DNA of 6,367 bases from Gemmatimonadota bacterium (GCA_003695865.1 RFGQ01000292.1:1-6367), one strand, 5' to 3'. Positions 1-6,024 are shown, numbered from the stretch's first letter. Translations and numbers: made by a program. Notes: a model not told the origin generated them from the letters alone.

Positions 1-65
1 GCGTCGGTGACCACGATGAGGCGCAGGCGCTCGGCGAGTGCCTGCGCCGGCGCGCCCGCCGGCAT
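1..65 (-). CDS. N-terminus of a probable thiamine-phosphate synthase (ThiE-like), cut by window edge
   Basis: Only the first 21 full codons are present, reading MPAGAPAQALAERLRLIVVT followed by D. The start is well supported: a GGAGG Shine-Dalgarno (minus strand, about 76-72) sits 6 bases before the ATG, and the ATG shares its A with the TGA stop of mltG (TGATG), so translation is probably coupled. The short strand LRLIVVTD resembles the first beta strand of ThiE proteins, which usually read as L-x-L-V-T-D. ThiE joins HMP-pyrophosphate and a thiazole phosphate to make thiamine phosphate in the cytoplasm. Too little is visible to exclude another TIM-barrel or Rossmann-type enzyme, so the name is a guess from one motif. 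That a real gene starts here is much surer than its identity. Confidence 0.45.
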   Translation of the reverse strand, partial: MPAGAPAQALAERLRLIVVTD

Positions 66-1159
66 CAGCGACCTCCGGCGCCCGAGGTCGGCCGCTCCCG
101 AAGGCGGTTCCAGGCGCGCCTCACCTCCTCCCGCGCCCGATTGTGCTCCTGGAGCGAGCGCGTGAAGATGTGCGACCCGTCCGGCCGGGCTACGAAATAC
201 AGGAAATCGTCGCCCGACGGGTACAGCGCGGCCTCGAGCGCCGCCTCGCCCGGAGCTCCGATCGGGCCGGGCGGAAGGCCGGACTGGGTATAGGTGTTGT
301 AGGGGCTGTCGGCGACCGAGTCGATGGCCGCGTAGAGCAGGCGCTCACGACGCCCCCCGAGGGCGTAGAGCACCGTCGGGTCGGCCTGCAGCAGATAGCC
401 GATGCGCAACCGGTTGTGGTAGACCGCCGAGATCACGGGCATCTCTTCCACCCGCCGGGCCTCGGCCTGGATGATCGACGCGAGGGTCACGAGTTCGCGC
501 TCGTTCAACCCCAGGCTGTCGAGGGCGGCCCGCCGTTCCGGCGTCCAGAAGGCCTTGTAGCGGCCCACCATGGCCGCGATCACGTCGTGTACGGGTACGC
601 CGGGCGCGAATCGGTAGGTGTCGGGGAACAGGTAGCCCTCGAGCGTCGGGCCGGGCACGTCCCAGCGTTCGGCGGCGCCGGCGGCCGTGAGCGCGGCCAG
701 CACGCGGGTCGAGTCTTCGGCCGTGACGGCCGCGATCCGGGGCACCATATCGACGAGGCGGAAGCCTTCGGGAATCGTCACCGGGACGGTGAGCACGCGC
801 CCCTCGGTGAGGTCGCGGACCAGCACCGACCAGCGCTCGCCCGGCCGGAAGGCGTAACGACCGGAGCGGATTTCTCGATCGGCGCCCTTCATGCGGGCAT
901 AGAGGCTGAAGGCGCCCGGACGCGCGACGATGCCGTGCGTCTCGAGGGTATCGACCACGGCGGCGAAGGGTGCTCCCGCAGGCACGGTGACCTCGACGGG
1001 CGGGGCGTCGCCGGGGCCCCCGCAGGCCGCGAGCAGGAAGAGCCCCACCAGCGACCACGCGCGGCGTGCGCCCGGGCTGCGGCGGAGAGGCCGGAGGGCG
1101 TCGCTGCGCCGGCGGGCGTCGGCGGCGCGCCTGTGGGGCCTCCCGACCCGCGTTCTCAC
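65..1159 (-). CDS. mltG: MltG endolytic murein transglycosylase, apparent lipoprotein form
   Basis: MltG (YceG family) cleaves nascent peptidoglycan strands at the outer face of the inner membrane and so limits glycan chain length. I place the start at GTG 1159, giving 364 residues. This GTG overlaps the ruvX stop as GTGA and has a GGGAGG Shine-Dalgarno 4 bases upstream; the ATG further upstream at 1369 lies deep inside ruvX and is not credible. The protein has an Arg-rich N-terminus, a short hydrophobic stretch at about 34-45, then a LysM-like region (about 55-125). The catalytic domain holds LEGYLFPDTY (173-182), ASIIQAE with the conserved, presumably catalytic Glu233, the YHNRL motif (247-251), LQADPTV (257-263), and SPYNTYTQSGLPPGPI (285-300). 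Oddity: LAAC at 43-46 fits a lipobox, with Cys46 followed by Gly, whereas MltG is normally held by one transmembrane helix. Length is normal for the family. Confidence 0.95.
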   Translation of the reverse strand: MRTRVGRPHRRAADARRRSDALRPLRRSPGARRAWSLVGLFLLAACGGPGDAPPVEVTVPAGAPFAAVVDTLETHGIVARPGAFSLYARMKGADREIRSGRYAFRPGERWSVLVRDLTEGRVLTVPVTIPEGFRLVDMVPRIAAVTAEDSTRVLAALTAAGAAERWDVPGPTLEGYLFPDTYRFAPGVPVHDVIAAMVGRYKAFWTPERRAALDSLGLNERELVTLASIIQAEARRVEEMPVISAVYHNRLRIGYLLQADPTVLYALGGRRERLLYAAIDSVADSPYNTYTQSGLPPGPIGAPGEAALEAALYPSGDDFLYFVARPDGSHIFTRSLQEHNRAREEVRRAWNRLRERPTSGAGGR

Positions 1160-1581
1160 GCTCCCTCCCGGCGGTCGAGCCAGCTCTGCAGGATGAGCAC
1201 CGCGGCTGCCCTGTCGACGCGCGCCTTGTCTTCGCGCTTGTGCCTCGGCAGGCCGCTCCCACGCACGGCGCGCTCCGCCTGAACCGAGGTGTAGCGTTCG
1301 TCGACGTAGTGAACGGGCACCCCGAGGCGCTCGGCGAGCCCGTCTCCCAACGCTCGCACCTCCCGGCACCAGTCCGTCTCGTCTCCGGCGGGAGAGAGCG
1401 GTAGGCCGACCACCAGCGCTTCGACTTCGTGGGCCCGGGCGAGCTCGCTGAGCGCCGCGAACGGTGGGCGTTTCCCGGCCCGCCTGCGCAGGGTTTCCAG
1501 GGGCGTCGCGATCGTGGCGGTGGGGTCGCTCACCGCTACCCCGATTCGCCGCTCGCCGACGTCGAGGCCCATCACACGCAT
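1156..1581 (-). CDS. ruvX: RuvX/YqgF family nuclease (putative Holliday-junction resolvase, pre-16S rRNA processing)
   Basis: This 141-residue protein has the usual RuvX length and an RNase H-like fold signature. It opens with GLDVGERRIGVAVSD (5-19, acidic Asp7), then VVGLPLSPAGDE (57-68), YVDERYTS (92-99, Asp94/Glu95) and the C-terminal RVDRAAAVLILQSWL (121-135, Asp123). These are the acidic positions expected for metal binding. In E. coli the family (YqgF) is essential and acts in 16S rRNA 5'-end maturation; it was first described as a resolvase-like nuclease. The ATG at 1581 is chosen because family members start just before the GLDxG strand. A GGGAGG lies about 14 bases upstream, rather far for a Shine-Dalgarno. 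It is the first gene of the ruvX-mltG-thiE-like cluster and overlaps mltG by 4 bases. RuvX beside MltG is a common bacterial arrangement. Confidence 0.95.
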   Translation of the reverse strand: MRVMGLDVGERRIGVAVSDPTATIATPLETLRRRAGKRPPFAALSELARAHEVEALVVGLPLSPAGDETDWCREVRALGDGLAERLGVPVHYVDERYTSVQAERAVRGSGLPRHKREDKARVDRAAAVLILQSWLDRREGA

Positions 1582-1816
1582 GGCATCCGCGCAGCCCTCC
1601 CGGTTTCGCGGGGTCGATCCGCGCCGGTCGCGGAACCGCCGGCCGCGGCCTCCATAATAATAGAGCGCGTCCTGCGGGGACGCGCGCGGGCCGCCCGGCC
1701 GCGGCGCGTGCGCCGAGCGTCCCGGGCGGCGGCCGAACCGCCAGCGGCTACGCGCCGGGCCTCGGCAGCGCTAGCTTTCCGGTCCACCGTCACACCGTAG
1801 TTCCGGGGATGTAGAG
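1582..1816. promoter_or_regulatory. Divergent intergenic region between ruvX and the ytxH-like gene
   Basis: This 235-base gap between divergent genes must hold promoters for both operons. It is very GC-rich apart from one AT island, CATAATAATAG, at 1653-1663. Read on the minus strand the island contains TATTAT twice (1662-1657 and 1659-1654), each a 5/6 match to a -10 box, which would give a ruvX leader of about 65 bases. No convincing -35 hexamer lies 17 bases upstream in either direction. A perfect 10-bp palindrome GGCCGCGGCC occupies 1641-1650, and a strong dyad is described separately. I see no coding sequence: a 73-codon Arg/Ala-rich reading frame on the minus strand (1793-1572) lacks any protein-like pattern. 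The promoter assignment is an inference from one hexamer. Confidence 0.35.
1665..1685. repeat. 8-bp perfect inverted repeat beside the AT island
   Basis: GCGCGTCC (1665-1672) and GGACGCGC (1678-1685) are perfect reverse complements around a 5-base centre TGCGG. The dyad ends two bases from the AT-rich island at 1653-1663. If that island is the minus-strand -10 box, the dyad covers the -35 position and could be an operator. Read as RNA on the minus strand it is a stem followed by UCUAUUAUUAU, which resembles a poor intrinsic terminator, although no minus-strand gene precedes it. Chance palindromes are common in DNA this GC-rich. Confidence 0.4.
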
Positions 1817-2062
1817 ATGACTCACGATAGGGATTTTGCGGCTGCGAACTTCATTTCGGGGTTCGTGCTCGGGGCGCTCGTCGGCGCGGGGATCGCGCTG
1901 CTCACGGCGCCGGACTCGGGGCGTCGTACCCGCAAGCGGATCAAGCGTTACGCGGGCGACCTGAAGGAGGGGGCGACCGATCAGCTCGAGACCTTCGCCG
2001 GCGACGTCAAGGCGCGCGTCGACGACGCGCTCAGGGGAGCGCGCAAACGGCTGTCGCGGTGA
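1817..2062 (+). CDS. YtxH-domain small membrane protein
   Basis: This is an 81-residue protein with a single glycine-rich membrane segment at about 11-30 (Gly15, Gly19, Gly23 and Gly25), directly followed by LLTAPDSGRRTRKRI (28-42), the hallmark of the YtxH family. The C-terminal half (43-81) is charged and probably a helix, with a very basic tail. YtxH proteins are widespread small stress-associated membrane proteins of no defined biochemical activity; the name comes from Bacillus subtilis. The ATG at 1817 sits well ahead of the membrane segment. The bases before it are only weakly Shine-Dalgarno-like (GGGG at about 1805, AGAG adjacent). The nucleoside phosphorylase gene follows 34 bases later on the same strand, so co-transcription is likely, but the pairing does not suggest a function. 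Confidence 0.85.
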   Translation: MTHDRDFAAANFISGFVLGALVGAGIALLTAPDSGRRTRKRIKRYAGDLKEGATDQLETFAGDVKARVDDALRGARKRLSR

Positions 2063-2091
2063 GGCTCCACGCCGCACGGCGCTCCGGAGCC
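2063..2091 (+). promoter_or_regulatory. Stem-loop enclosing the phosphorylase Shine-Dalgarno site
   Basis: GGCTCC (2063-2068) is the exact reverse complement of GGAGCC (2086-2091), and inside it CGCC (2070-2073) can pair with GGCG (2078-2081) around a GCAC loop. The GGAG at 2086-2089 is the Shine-Dalgarno site of the phosphorylase, 7 bases before its ATG at 2097. The hairpin begins at the base after the YtxH stop codon (2060-2062), so ribosomes finishing the upstream gene could open it. A competing palindrome GCTCCGGAGC (2081-2090) covers the same site. There is no T-run, so it is not an intrinsic terminator. The pairing is seen in the sequence; the regulatory role is inferred. Confidence 0.4.
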
Positions 2092-2096
2092 GGCCG

Positions 2097-3404
2097 ATGA
2101 TCCCTTCGCGGGTCATCGCCACCAAGCGGGATGGCGGGACGCTCGATCCGGGAGAATTCCGGGCCTTCCTCGAGGCGTACCAGGAGGGGGAGGTCACCGA
2201 GTACCAGATGGCGGCCTTTCTGATGGCCGTCGTCTTCCAGGGTCTCGGTGAGACCGAGCTCGCGGTGCTCGTCGACGCCATGCTCCACTCCGGACGGGTA
2301 CTCGACCTCGCCCACCTGCCGGGCCCGCGCGCAGACAAGCATTCCACCGGCGGCGTGGGCGACAAGGTCTCGCTCCCGCTGGCTCCGGTCGCCGCCGAGC
2401 TGGGGATGTTCGTCCCGATGATGTCGGGTCGAGGGCTCGGACATACCGGGGGCACACTCGACAAGCTCGAGTCGATTCCGGGCTTCCAGACCGCCCTCCC
2501 GCTCGACCGCTTCACGGAGGTGCTCGAGGCGGTGGGGTGCGCGATGATCGGCCAGACCGAAGAGATCGCACCGCTCGACCGCCGCCTGTACGCGCTACGC
2601 AACGTCACGGCCACCGTGCCGGCCATCCCGCTGATCGCCGCAAGCATCATGAGCAAGAAGCTGGCGGAGGGGATCGAGGGACTGGTTCTCGACGTGAAGG
2701 TCGGGCGGGGAGCCTTTCTGCCCGAACTCGAGCGGTCGCGGGAACTGGCGCGTACCATGGTGGCTATCGGCCGCCGTCGCGGACTGCCCGCCTCGGCCCT
2801 GCTCACCGCGATGGATCGTCCTCTGGGGTGCGCCTGCGGCAACGCGCTGGAAGTGGTGGAGTCGCTGGCCTGCCTCAGGGGCGAGGGCCCTCCGGACCTG
2901 CGCGCGCTCGTGATCGAAGAAGCCGCCGAGATGGCGACGCTCACGGGGCTGCACGCGACCCGGGACGAGGCGCGGCGGGCCGCCGAGCAGGCGCTCGACA
3001 GCGGCCGGGCGCTCGAGCGGTTCCGCCGCATGGTCGAGGCCCAGGGTGGCGATGCCGCGGTCGTGGACGACCCCGACCGGCTCCCGCGGGCGCCCGTGCG
3101 CCGCACCGTCGAGGCCACCCGGGCCGGGGTCGTGGAGCAGGTAGACCCGCTGCGCATCGGCTGGGGCGTGGTCGAACTCGGCGGCGGCCGGAGGCGGCTC
3201 GACGACACGCTCGACCCGTCGGTCGGATTCGAAATCCTGGTGAGGCCGGGCACGAGGGTGGAGCCCGGCGCTCCGCTCGTCGTGGTCCACGCCGCCTCGG
3301 AAGACGCCGCGGAAGGGGGCGTTACGGCGGCCCGCGAGGCCGTGAAGATCGGCGACGGGCCGGTGAATCCGCTGCCGCTCGTGGTCGAGCGACTCGAGGC
3401 CTGA
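2097..3404 (+). CDS. Pyrimidine-nucleoside / thymidine phosphorylase
   Basis: This cytoplasmic salvage enzyme splits thymidine (and in the Pdp group also uridine) with phosphate to give the base and (deoxy)ribose-1-phosphate. It has 435 residues, the normal length of DeoA/Pdp. The N-terminal helical domain (about 1-70) carries the EVTEYQMAAFLMA region, followed by the signature KHSTGGVGD (81-89) and MSGRGLGHTGGTLDKLE (109-125). By alignment with E. coli DeoA, Lys81, Ser83 and Thr120 match the phosphate site, and His82, Arg168, Ser183 and Lys187 match the pyrimidine-binding residues; all are present, so the enzyme should be active. The C-terminal domain (about 340-430) includes GGGRRRLDDTLDPSVGF (362-378) and ends normally. 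The start has a GGAG Shine-Dalgarno 7 bases upstream. The sequence does not let me decide between deoA (thymidine-specific) and pdp (broad), so no symbol is given. Confidence 0.95.
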   Translation: MIPSRVIATKRDGGTLDPGEFRAFLEAYQEGEVTEYQMAAFLMAVVFQGLGETELAVLVDAMLHSGRVLDLAHLPGPRADKHSTGGVGDKVSLPLAPVAAELGMFVPMMSGRGLGHTGGTLDKLESIPGFQTALPLDRFTEVLEAVGCAMIGQTEEIAPLDRRLYALRNVTATVPAIPLIAASIMSKKLAEGIEGLVLDVKVGRGAFLPELERSRELARTMVAIGRRRGLPASALLTAMDRPLGCACGNALEVVESLACLRGEGPPDLRALVIEEAAEMATLTGLHATRDEARRAAEQALDSGRALERFRRMVEAQGGDAAVVDDPDRLPRAPVRRTVEATRAGVVEQVDPLRIGWGVVELGGGRRRLDDTLDPSVGFEILVRPGTRVEPGAPLVVVHAASEDAAEGGVTAAREAVKIGDGPVNPLPLVVERLEA

Positions 3405-3464
3405 GCGGTCGGCGACCACGGCCGGCACGCGGCGTGTGGCCGTCCCACAAGGCTCCGTGTGGCC
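3405..3464. other. Convergent gap between the phosphorylase and DUF3343 genes
   Basis: Two operons end facing each other across 60 bases. A bidirectional terminator would be expected, but I find only a 5-bp stem, CCACA (3445-3449) with TGTGG (3458-3462), and no T-run on either strand. A 9-base direct repeat CGTGTGGCC occurs at 3433-3441 and 3456-3464. Termination here is probably factor-dependent or not recognisable by eye. Confidence 0.3.
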
Positions 3465-3680
3465 CTAGGGCTGCGCGAAGACCCGGTACTCGACGCCTTC
3501 GGCCCGGAGCGCCTCGGCGAACTCCTCGACCCGGTCGGGCAGCGTTCGGATCGCCAGATCGCAGCGCGCGCCGGCCTCGGGCGGCGCGGGGATCACCTCC
3601 ACCGGGATGCCCCGGGTCTCCGCGATCTCCTCGGCCCACAGGGCATGGTGGGTCGTGTCGAAGGTGAAGATGTCCTCCAT
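3465..3680 (-). CDS. DUF3343 protein (putative Se/S carrier-like)
   Basis: This is a 71-residue protein starting MEDIFTFDTTHHALWAEEIA, with the DUF3343 pattern: an opening beta strand, a T-T-H-H-A-L-x-A-E helix (9-20), a second strand GIPVEVIPAPPE (24-35), then a single Cys40 followed by a strand-helix-strand end. In this family the Cys usually follows a short proline-containing strand and is the residue behind the suggestion that the protein carries selenium or sulfur; that role is unproven. I choose ATG 3680 because it begins the conserved core; the same frame is open to 3959, but that extension lies over PBP1A and is Arg/Pro-rich noise. The ATG lies 11 bases after the PBP1A stop with no clear Shine-Dalgarno, so translation may depend on ribosomes finishing the upstream gene. 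It is probably the last gene of the transcript. Confidence 0.8.
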   Translation of the reverse strand: MEDIFTFDTTHHALWAEEIAETRGIPVEVIPAPPEAGARCDLAIRTLPDRVEEFAEALRAEGVEYRVFAQP

Positions 3681-3691
3681 CGAAGTCGGCG

Positions 3692-5842
3692 TCAGCGGTG
3701 GCCGATGGGCCGCGCGTCGAACAGGCTCTGCTGGTCGCAGAACTCGGTCGGCTCGGTGCCCGGCAGGAACAACTCTACCCGTTGGTTCTCTTCGGGGCAC
3801 CACCGCGACGCGAGCTTGCCCGTGGTCCGGTCGATCACCCGGCGGCTGAGGCCGTCGGGGATGGGCCAGGGCTCGGGCACGGGGAGCATCGGCTCGCGCA
3901 TCTCCGGATCGACCGCTTCGGGGTCTCCATAATAGACGGCCTTCACGAACCGTCCCCATACCGGGGCCGCGTCGGCCCCACCCGTGGCGTTCTCGCGGAA
4001 CGGGACGGGCTTGTCGAGCCCGAACCAGACGGTGGCGAGCAGGTTGGGCGTGAAGCCGTTGAACCAGACGTCGGTGCCGTCGTTGGTCGTGCCGGTCTTG
4101 CCCGCGGCGGCCACTTCGCGCGGAAGCCGGGCGCGCAGGCGGATGGCCGTATATCCGGTGCCTTCTTCGACCACGGTCTCGAGCATCGAGACCATGATGC
4201 GCGCGGGCAACGAATCCATGGCGACCTGGCGTTCCGGCTGCGGACGCCAGATGACCCGACCGCGCGCGTCCTCGACCCGGAGGATGGGGAAGGGGCGCAC
4301 GCGCGTTCCCAGGTTTGCGAAGGCCGAGTACGCTTCGGACATCTCGATGGGGATGACCTCCACGGCGCCGATCGCCGTCGAGGGGAAGCGCTCGATCTCC
4401 GTGCGGATCCCCATGCGGCGGGCCGTCTGCGCCACGCTCTCCAGACCCACCTCCTCGGCCAACTTGATGGCGATCATGTTGATCGAGCGCATCAGGCCCT
4501 CACGGATCGTGATGGGGCCGCGGAAGTTCGCCGAGAAGTTCCTGGGCCGCCATTCGGTGCCGTCCACCTGCATGCGCACGATCGGGGCGTCGACCACGAT
4601 GTGATTCGGCGGGATGCCGCTCGCGATCGCGGCGCCGTAGACGAAAGGCTTGAACCCCGATCCGGCCTGGCGGCGCGCCTGCGTGGCCCGGTTGAACTTC
4701 GACTGGCTGAAGTCACGCCCGCCGATCATGGCGCGCACGTGTCCGCTCCAGGGATCGAGAGCGATGAGCAGGCCCTGGAGGTAGGGTGTGCCGCCGTCGA
4801 CCAGCACCTCGGACGCCGGCTTGCCGGCGAATTCCTCGTAGCGGGGCGCCGAGAAGCTCTCCCGGGCTTCGATCGTGTCCCATCCCCACTGCATGGCCGC
4901 TTCGGCCGCTCGCTGCATGCGCACGTCGAGGGTCGTGTAGATGCGCAGCCCCGAGGTGTAGAGGCGGCTCCCGAAGCGGTCGTCCAGAATCTGACGGGCC
5001 CACTCGACGAAATAGGGCGCGATGTTCTCGGAGCGGCCGCCGCGCTCGGTGGGCACCGGCACCGCCGTCCAGCGCTCGAGCTCTTCGCGCGGCAGGTAGC
5101 CCTGTTCGACCATGCGCCGGAGCACCAGGTTGCGGCGGCGCAACGCGTTGTCGGGATGCCGGAACGGGCTGTACGTGCCCGGTCGGTTGGGCACGGCGGC
5201 GAGCAGGGCCGCCTCGGCGGGGTTCAGCTCCGAGGCGTTCTTGCCGAAGTAGTTGCGGGCGGCCGTCTGGATGCCGTACCAGCCGTGACCGTAATTGATC
5301 TGGTTGATGTAGGCTTCGAGGATCTGGTCCTTGGTATAGGAGCGTTCGAGCGCCAGCGCGACCTGCAGCTCCTTCAACTTGCGCGTGATTCGCCGCTCGA
5401 ACCCGATCCGCTCGGTGAACATGTTGCGGGCGAGCTGCTGGGTGATCGTACTTCCGCCGCCCAGGTTGCGGCCGGTGAGCACGCCGAATACGGCGCGCGC
5501 GATGCCTCGGGGATCGACTCCGCCGTGTTCGTAGAAGCGACGGTCCTCGACGGCCACGAACGCCTGGCCCACGAAGTCGGGCAGCGAGTCGAGCGAGACC
5601 GGCGTGCGGCTCTCGACCCCGAATTCGGCGATGAGCCGGCCGTCGTGGCTGAACAACTTCGAGGTCTGCTCGGGCTCGAACGTGCGGATCTGCGCGATGG
5701 AGGGGCAGTCCGCACACAGGTTCTGCCACGCGCCCCACGCCACTCCCGCGCCTGCCCCGGCAAGGAAGAGGAGGGCGGGGCCCCACACGGCGGGGCGCAG
5801 CCAGCGCCGCCAGGTGGGCATCGGGTTCGGATCGTCGGTCAT
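3692..5842 (-). CDS. Bifunctional class A penicillin-binding protein (PBP1A type)
   Basis: The protein polymerises lipid II into glycan strands and crosslinks their peptides outside the inner membrane. It has 716 residues: a short cytoplasmic tail, one membrane helix (about 19-38), a GT51 glycosyltransferase domain and a penicillin-binding transpeptidase domain. GT51 motifs are EDRRFYEHGG (99-108, catalytic Glu99), GGSTITQQL (129-137), RKLKE (154-158) and KDQILEAYIN (171-180). Transpeptidase motifs are SGFK (395-398, nucleophile Ser395), SIN (453-455) and KTGT (582-585). All key residues are present, so both activities should be intact. It is shorter than E. coli PBP1A (850). Cysteines are few and placed in pairs: Cys43/Cys46 just outside the membrane and Cys682/Cys702 in the C-terminal tail. 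ATG 5842 is the only ATG after an in-frame stop 15 bases upstream that keeps the full N-terminus. A GAGAGG lies directly against it, closer than usual. A DUF3343 gene follows. Confidence 0.96.
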   Translation of the reverse strand: MTDDPNPMPTWRRWLRPAVWGPALLFLAGAGAGVAWGAWQNLCADCPSIAQIRTFEPEQTSKLFSHDGRLIAEFGVESRTPVSLDSLPDFVGQAFVAVEDRRFYEHGGVDPRGIARAVFGVLTGRNLGGGSTITQQLARNMFTERIGFERRITRKLKELQVALALERSYTKDQILEAYINQINYGHGWYGIQTAARNYFGKNASELNPAEAALLAAVPNRPGTYSPFRHPDNALRRRNLVLRRMVEQGYLPREELERWTAVPVPTERGGRSENIAPYFVEWARQILDDRFGSRLYTSGLRIYTTLDVRMQRAAEAAMQWGWDTIEARESFSAPRYEEFAGKPASEVLVDGGTPYLQGLLIALDPWSGHVRAMIGGRDFSQSKFNRATQARRQAGSGFKPFVYGAAIASGIPPNHIVVDAPIVRMQVDGTEWRPRNFSANFRGPITIREGLMRSINMIAIKLAEEVGLESVAQTARRMGIRTEIERFPSTAIGAVEVIPIEMSEAYSAFANLGTRVRPFPILRVEDARGRVIWRPQPERQVAMDSLPARIMVSMLETVVEEGTGYTAIRLRARLPREVAAAGKTGTTNDGTDVWFNGFTPNLLATVWFGLDKPVPFRENATGGADAAPVWGRFVKAVYYGDPEAVDPEMREPMLPVPEPWPIPDGLSRRVIDRTTGKLASRWCPEENQRVELFLPGTEPTEFCDQQSLFDARPIGHR

Positions 5843-5869
5843 CCTCTCACTCGTTCACGTCGTCCCAGC

Positions 5870-5907
5870 GCGGCGGTCGAGGGTCCCGGTTCGGCAAGGA
5901 CCGCCGC
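5870..5907 (-). promoter_or_regulatory. 9-bp hairpin in the PBP1A 5' leader
   Basis: GCGGCGGTC (5870-5878) and GACCGCCGC (5899-5907) are perfect reverse complements around a 20-base loop. The near arm ends 27 bases before the PBP1A start codon, so the structure would lie in its mRNA leader or overlap its promoter. No T-run follows, which argues against a terminator. The pairing is directly visible; a role in controlling PBP1A is only inferred, and GC-rich DNA forms such stems by chance more easily than average DNA. I could not find a good minus-strand promoter in 5908-6000. Confidence 0.35.
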
Positions 5908-5992
5908 CGAATCTCGCCCACGCACCGCGCGGGGTCCAGTCGCGGCCTTCTCCCGCTGCACGTTCCGTGCCCTTGGCACCCTTTCATTCTTC

Positions 5993-6024
5993 TTGACAAG
6001 CGGGGAGGGGGACCGTTACTAAAT
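5993..6024 (+). promoter_or_regulatory. Candidate sigma-70-type promoter for the exported protein gene
   Basis: A perfect -35 hexamer TTGACA stands at 5993-5998. At the expected distance lies the AT-rich stretch TTACTAAAT (6016-6024), striking in this GC-rich setting, although no 6-base frame within it matches TATAAT better than 3 of 6 (TACTAA with an 18-base spacer is one option). The spacer is a purine-rich G tract. Transcription from here would give a leader of roughly 225-230 bases before the ATG at 6256. The -35 is convincing; the -10 is weak. Confidence 0.5.

Noticed and set aside
38..1282. 414-codon open frame on the plus strand opposite mltG
   Set aside because: It is an antisense shadow of mltG, with no motif and Arg/Gly-rich composition.
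1160..1369. Longer mltG beginning at ATG 1369
   Set aside because: The extra 70 residues would overlap the conserved C-terminal half of ruvX and are Arg-rich noise; the GTG at 1159 has a Shine-Dalgarno and a GTGA overlap.
1572..1793. 73-codon minus-strand frame in the ruvX/ytxH gap
   Set aside because: It is almost entirely Ala/Arg/Gly, has no family pattern and runs out of frame into ruvX.
1790..3448. 552-codon open frame on the minus strand opposite the YtxH and phosphorylase genes
   Set aside because: The translation is Ser/Arg/Pro-rich low-complexity sequence with no domain, and the plus strand carries two convincing genes.
3433..3464. 9-base direct repeat CGTGTGGCC and a 5-bp stem in the convergent gap, considered as a terminator or attachment site
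   Set aside because: The stem is short with no T-run, and one short GC-rich direct repeat without any mobile gene nearby is not evidence of integration.
3681..3959. Upstream extension of the DUF3343 frame over PBP1A
   Set aside because: Those 93 residues are Arg/Pro-rich, overlap the PBP1A C-terminus and precede the conserved family start.
3698..6022. 774-codon open frame on the plus strand opposite PBP1A
   Set aside because: It is fully antisense to a gene with every catalytic motif intact, is rich in Arg/Gly/His/Asp and lacks any recognisable domain. Long antisense frames are expected where codons end in G or C.
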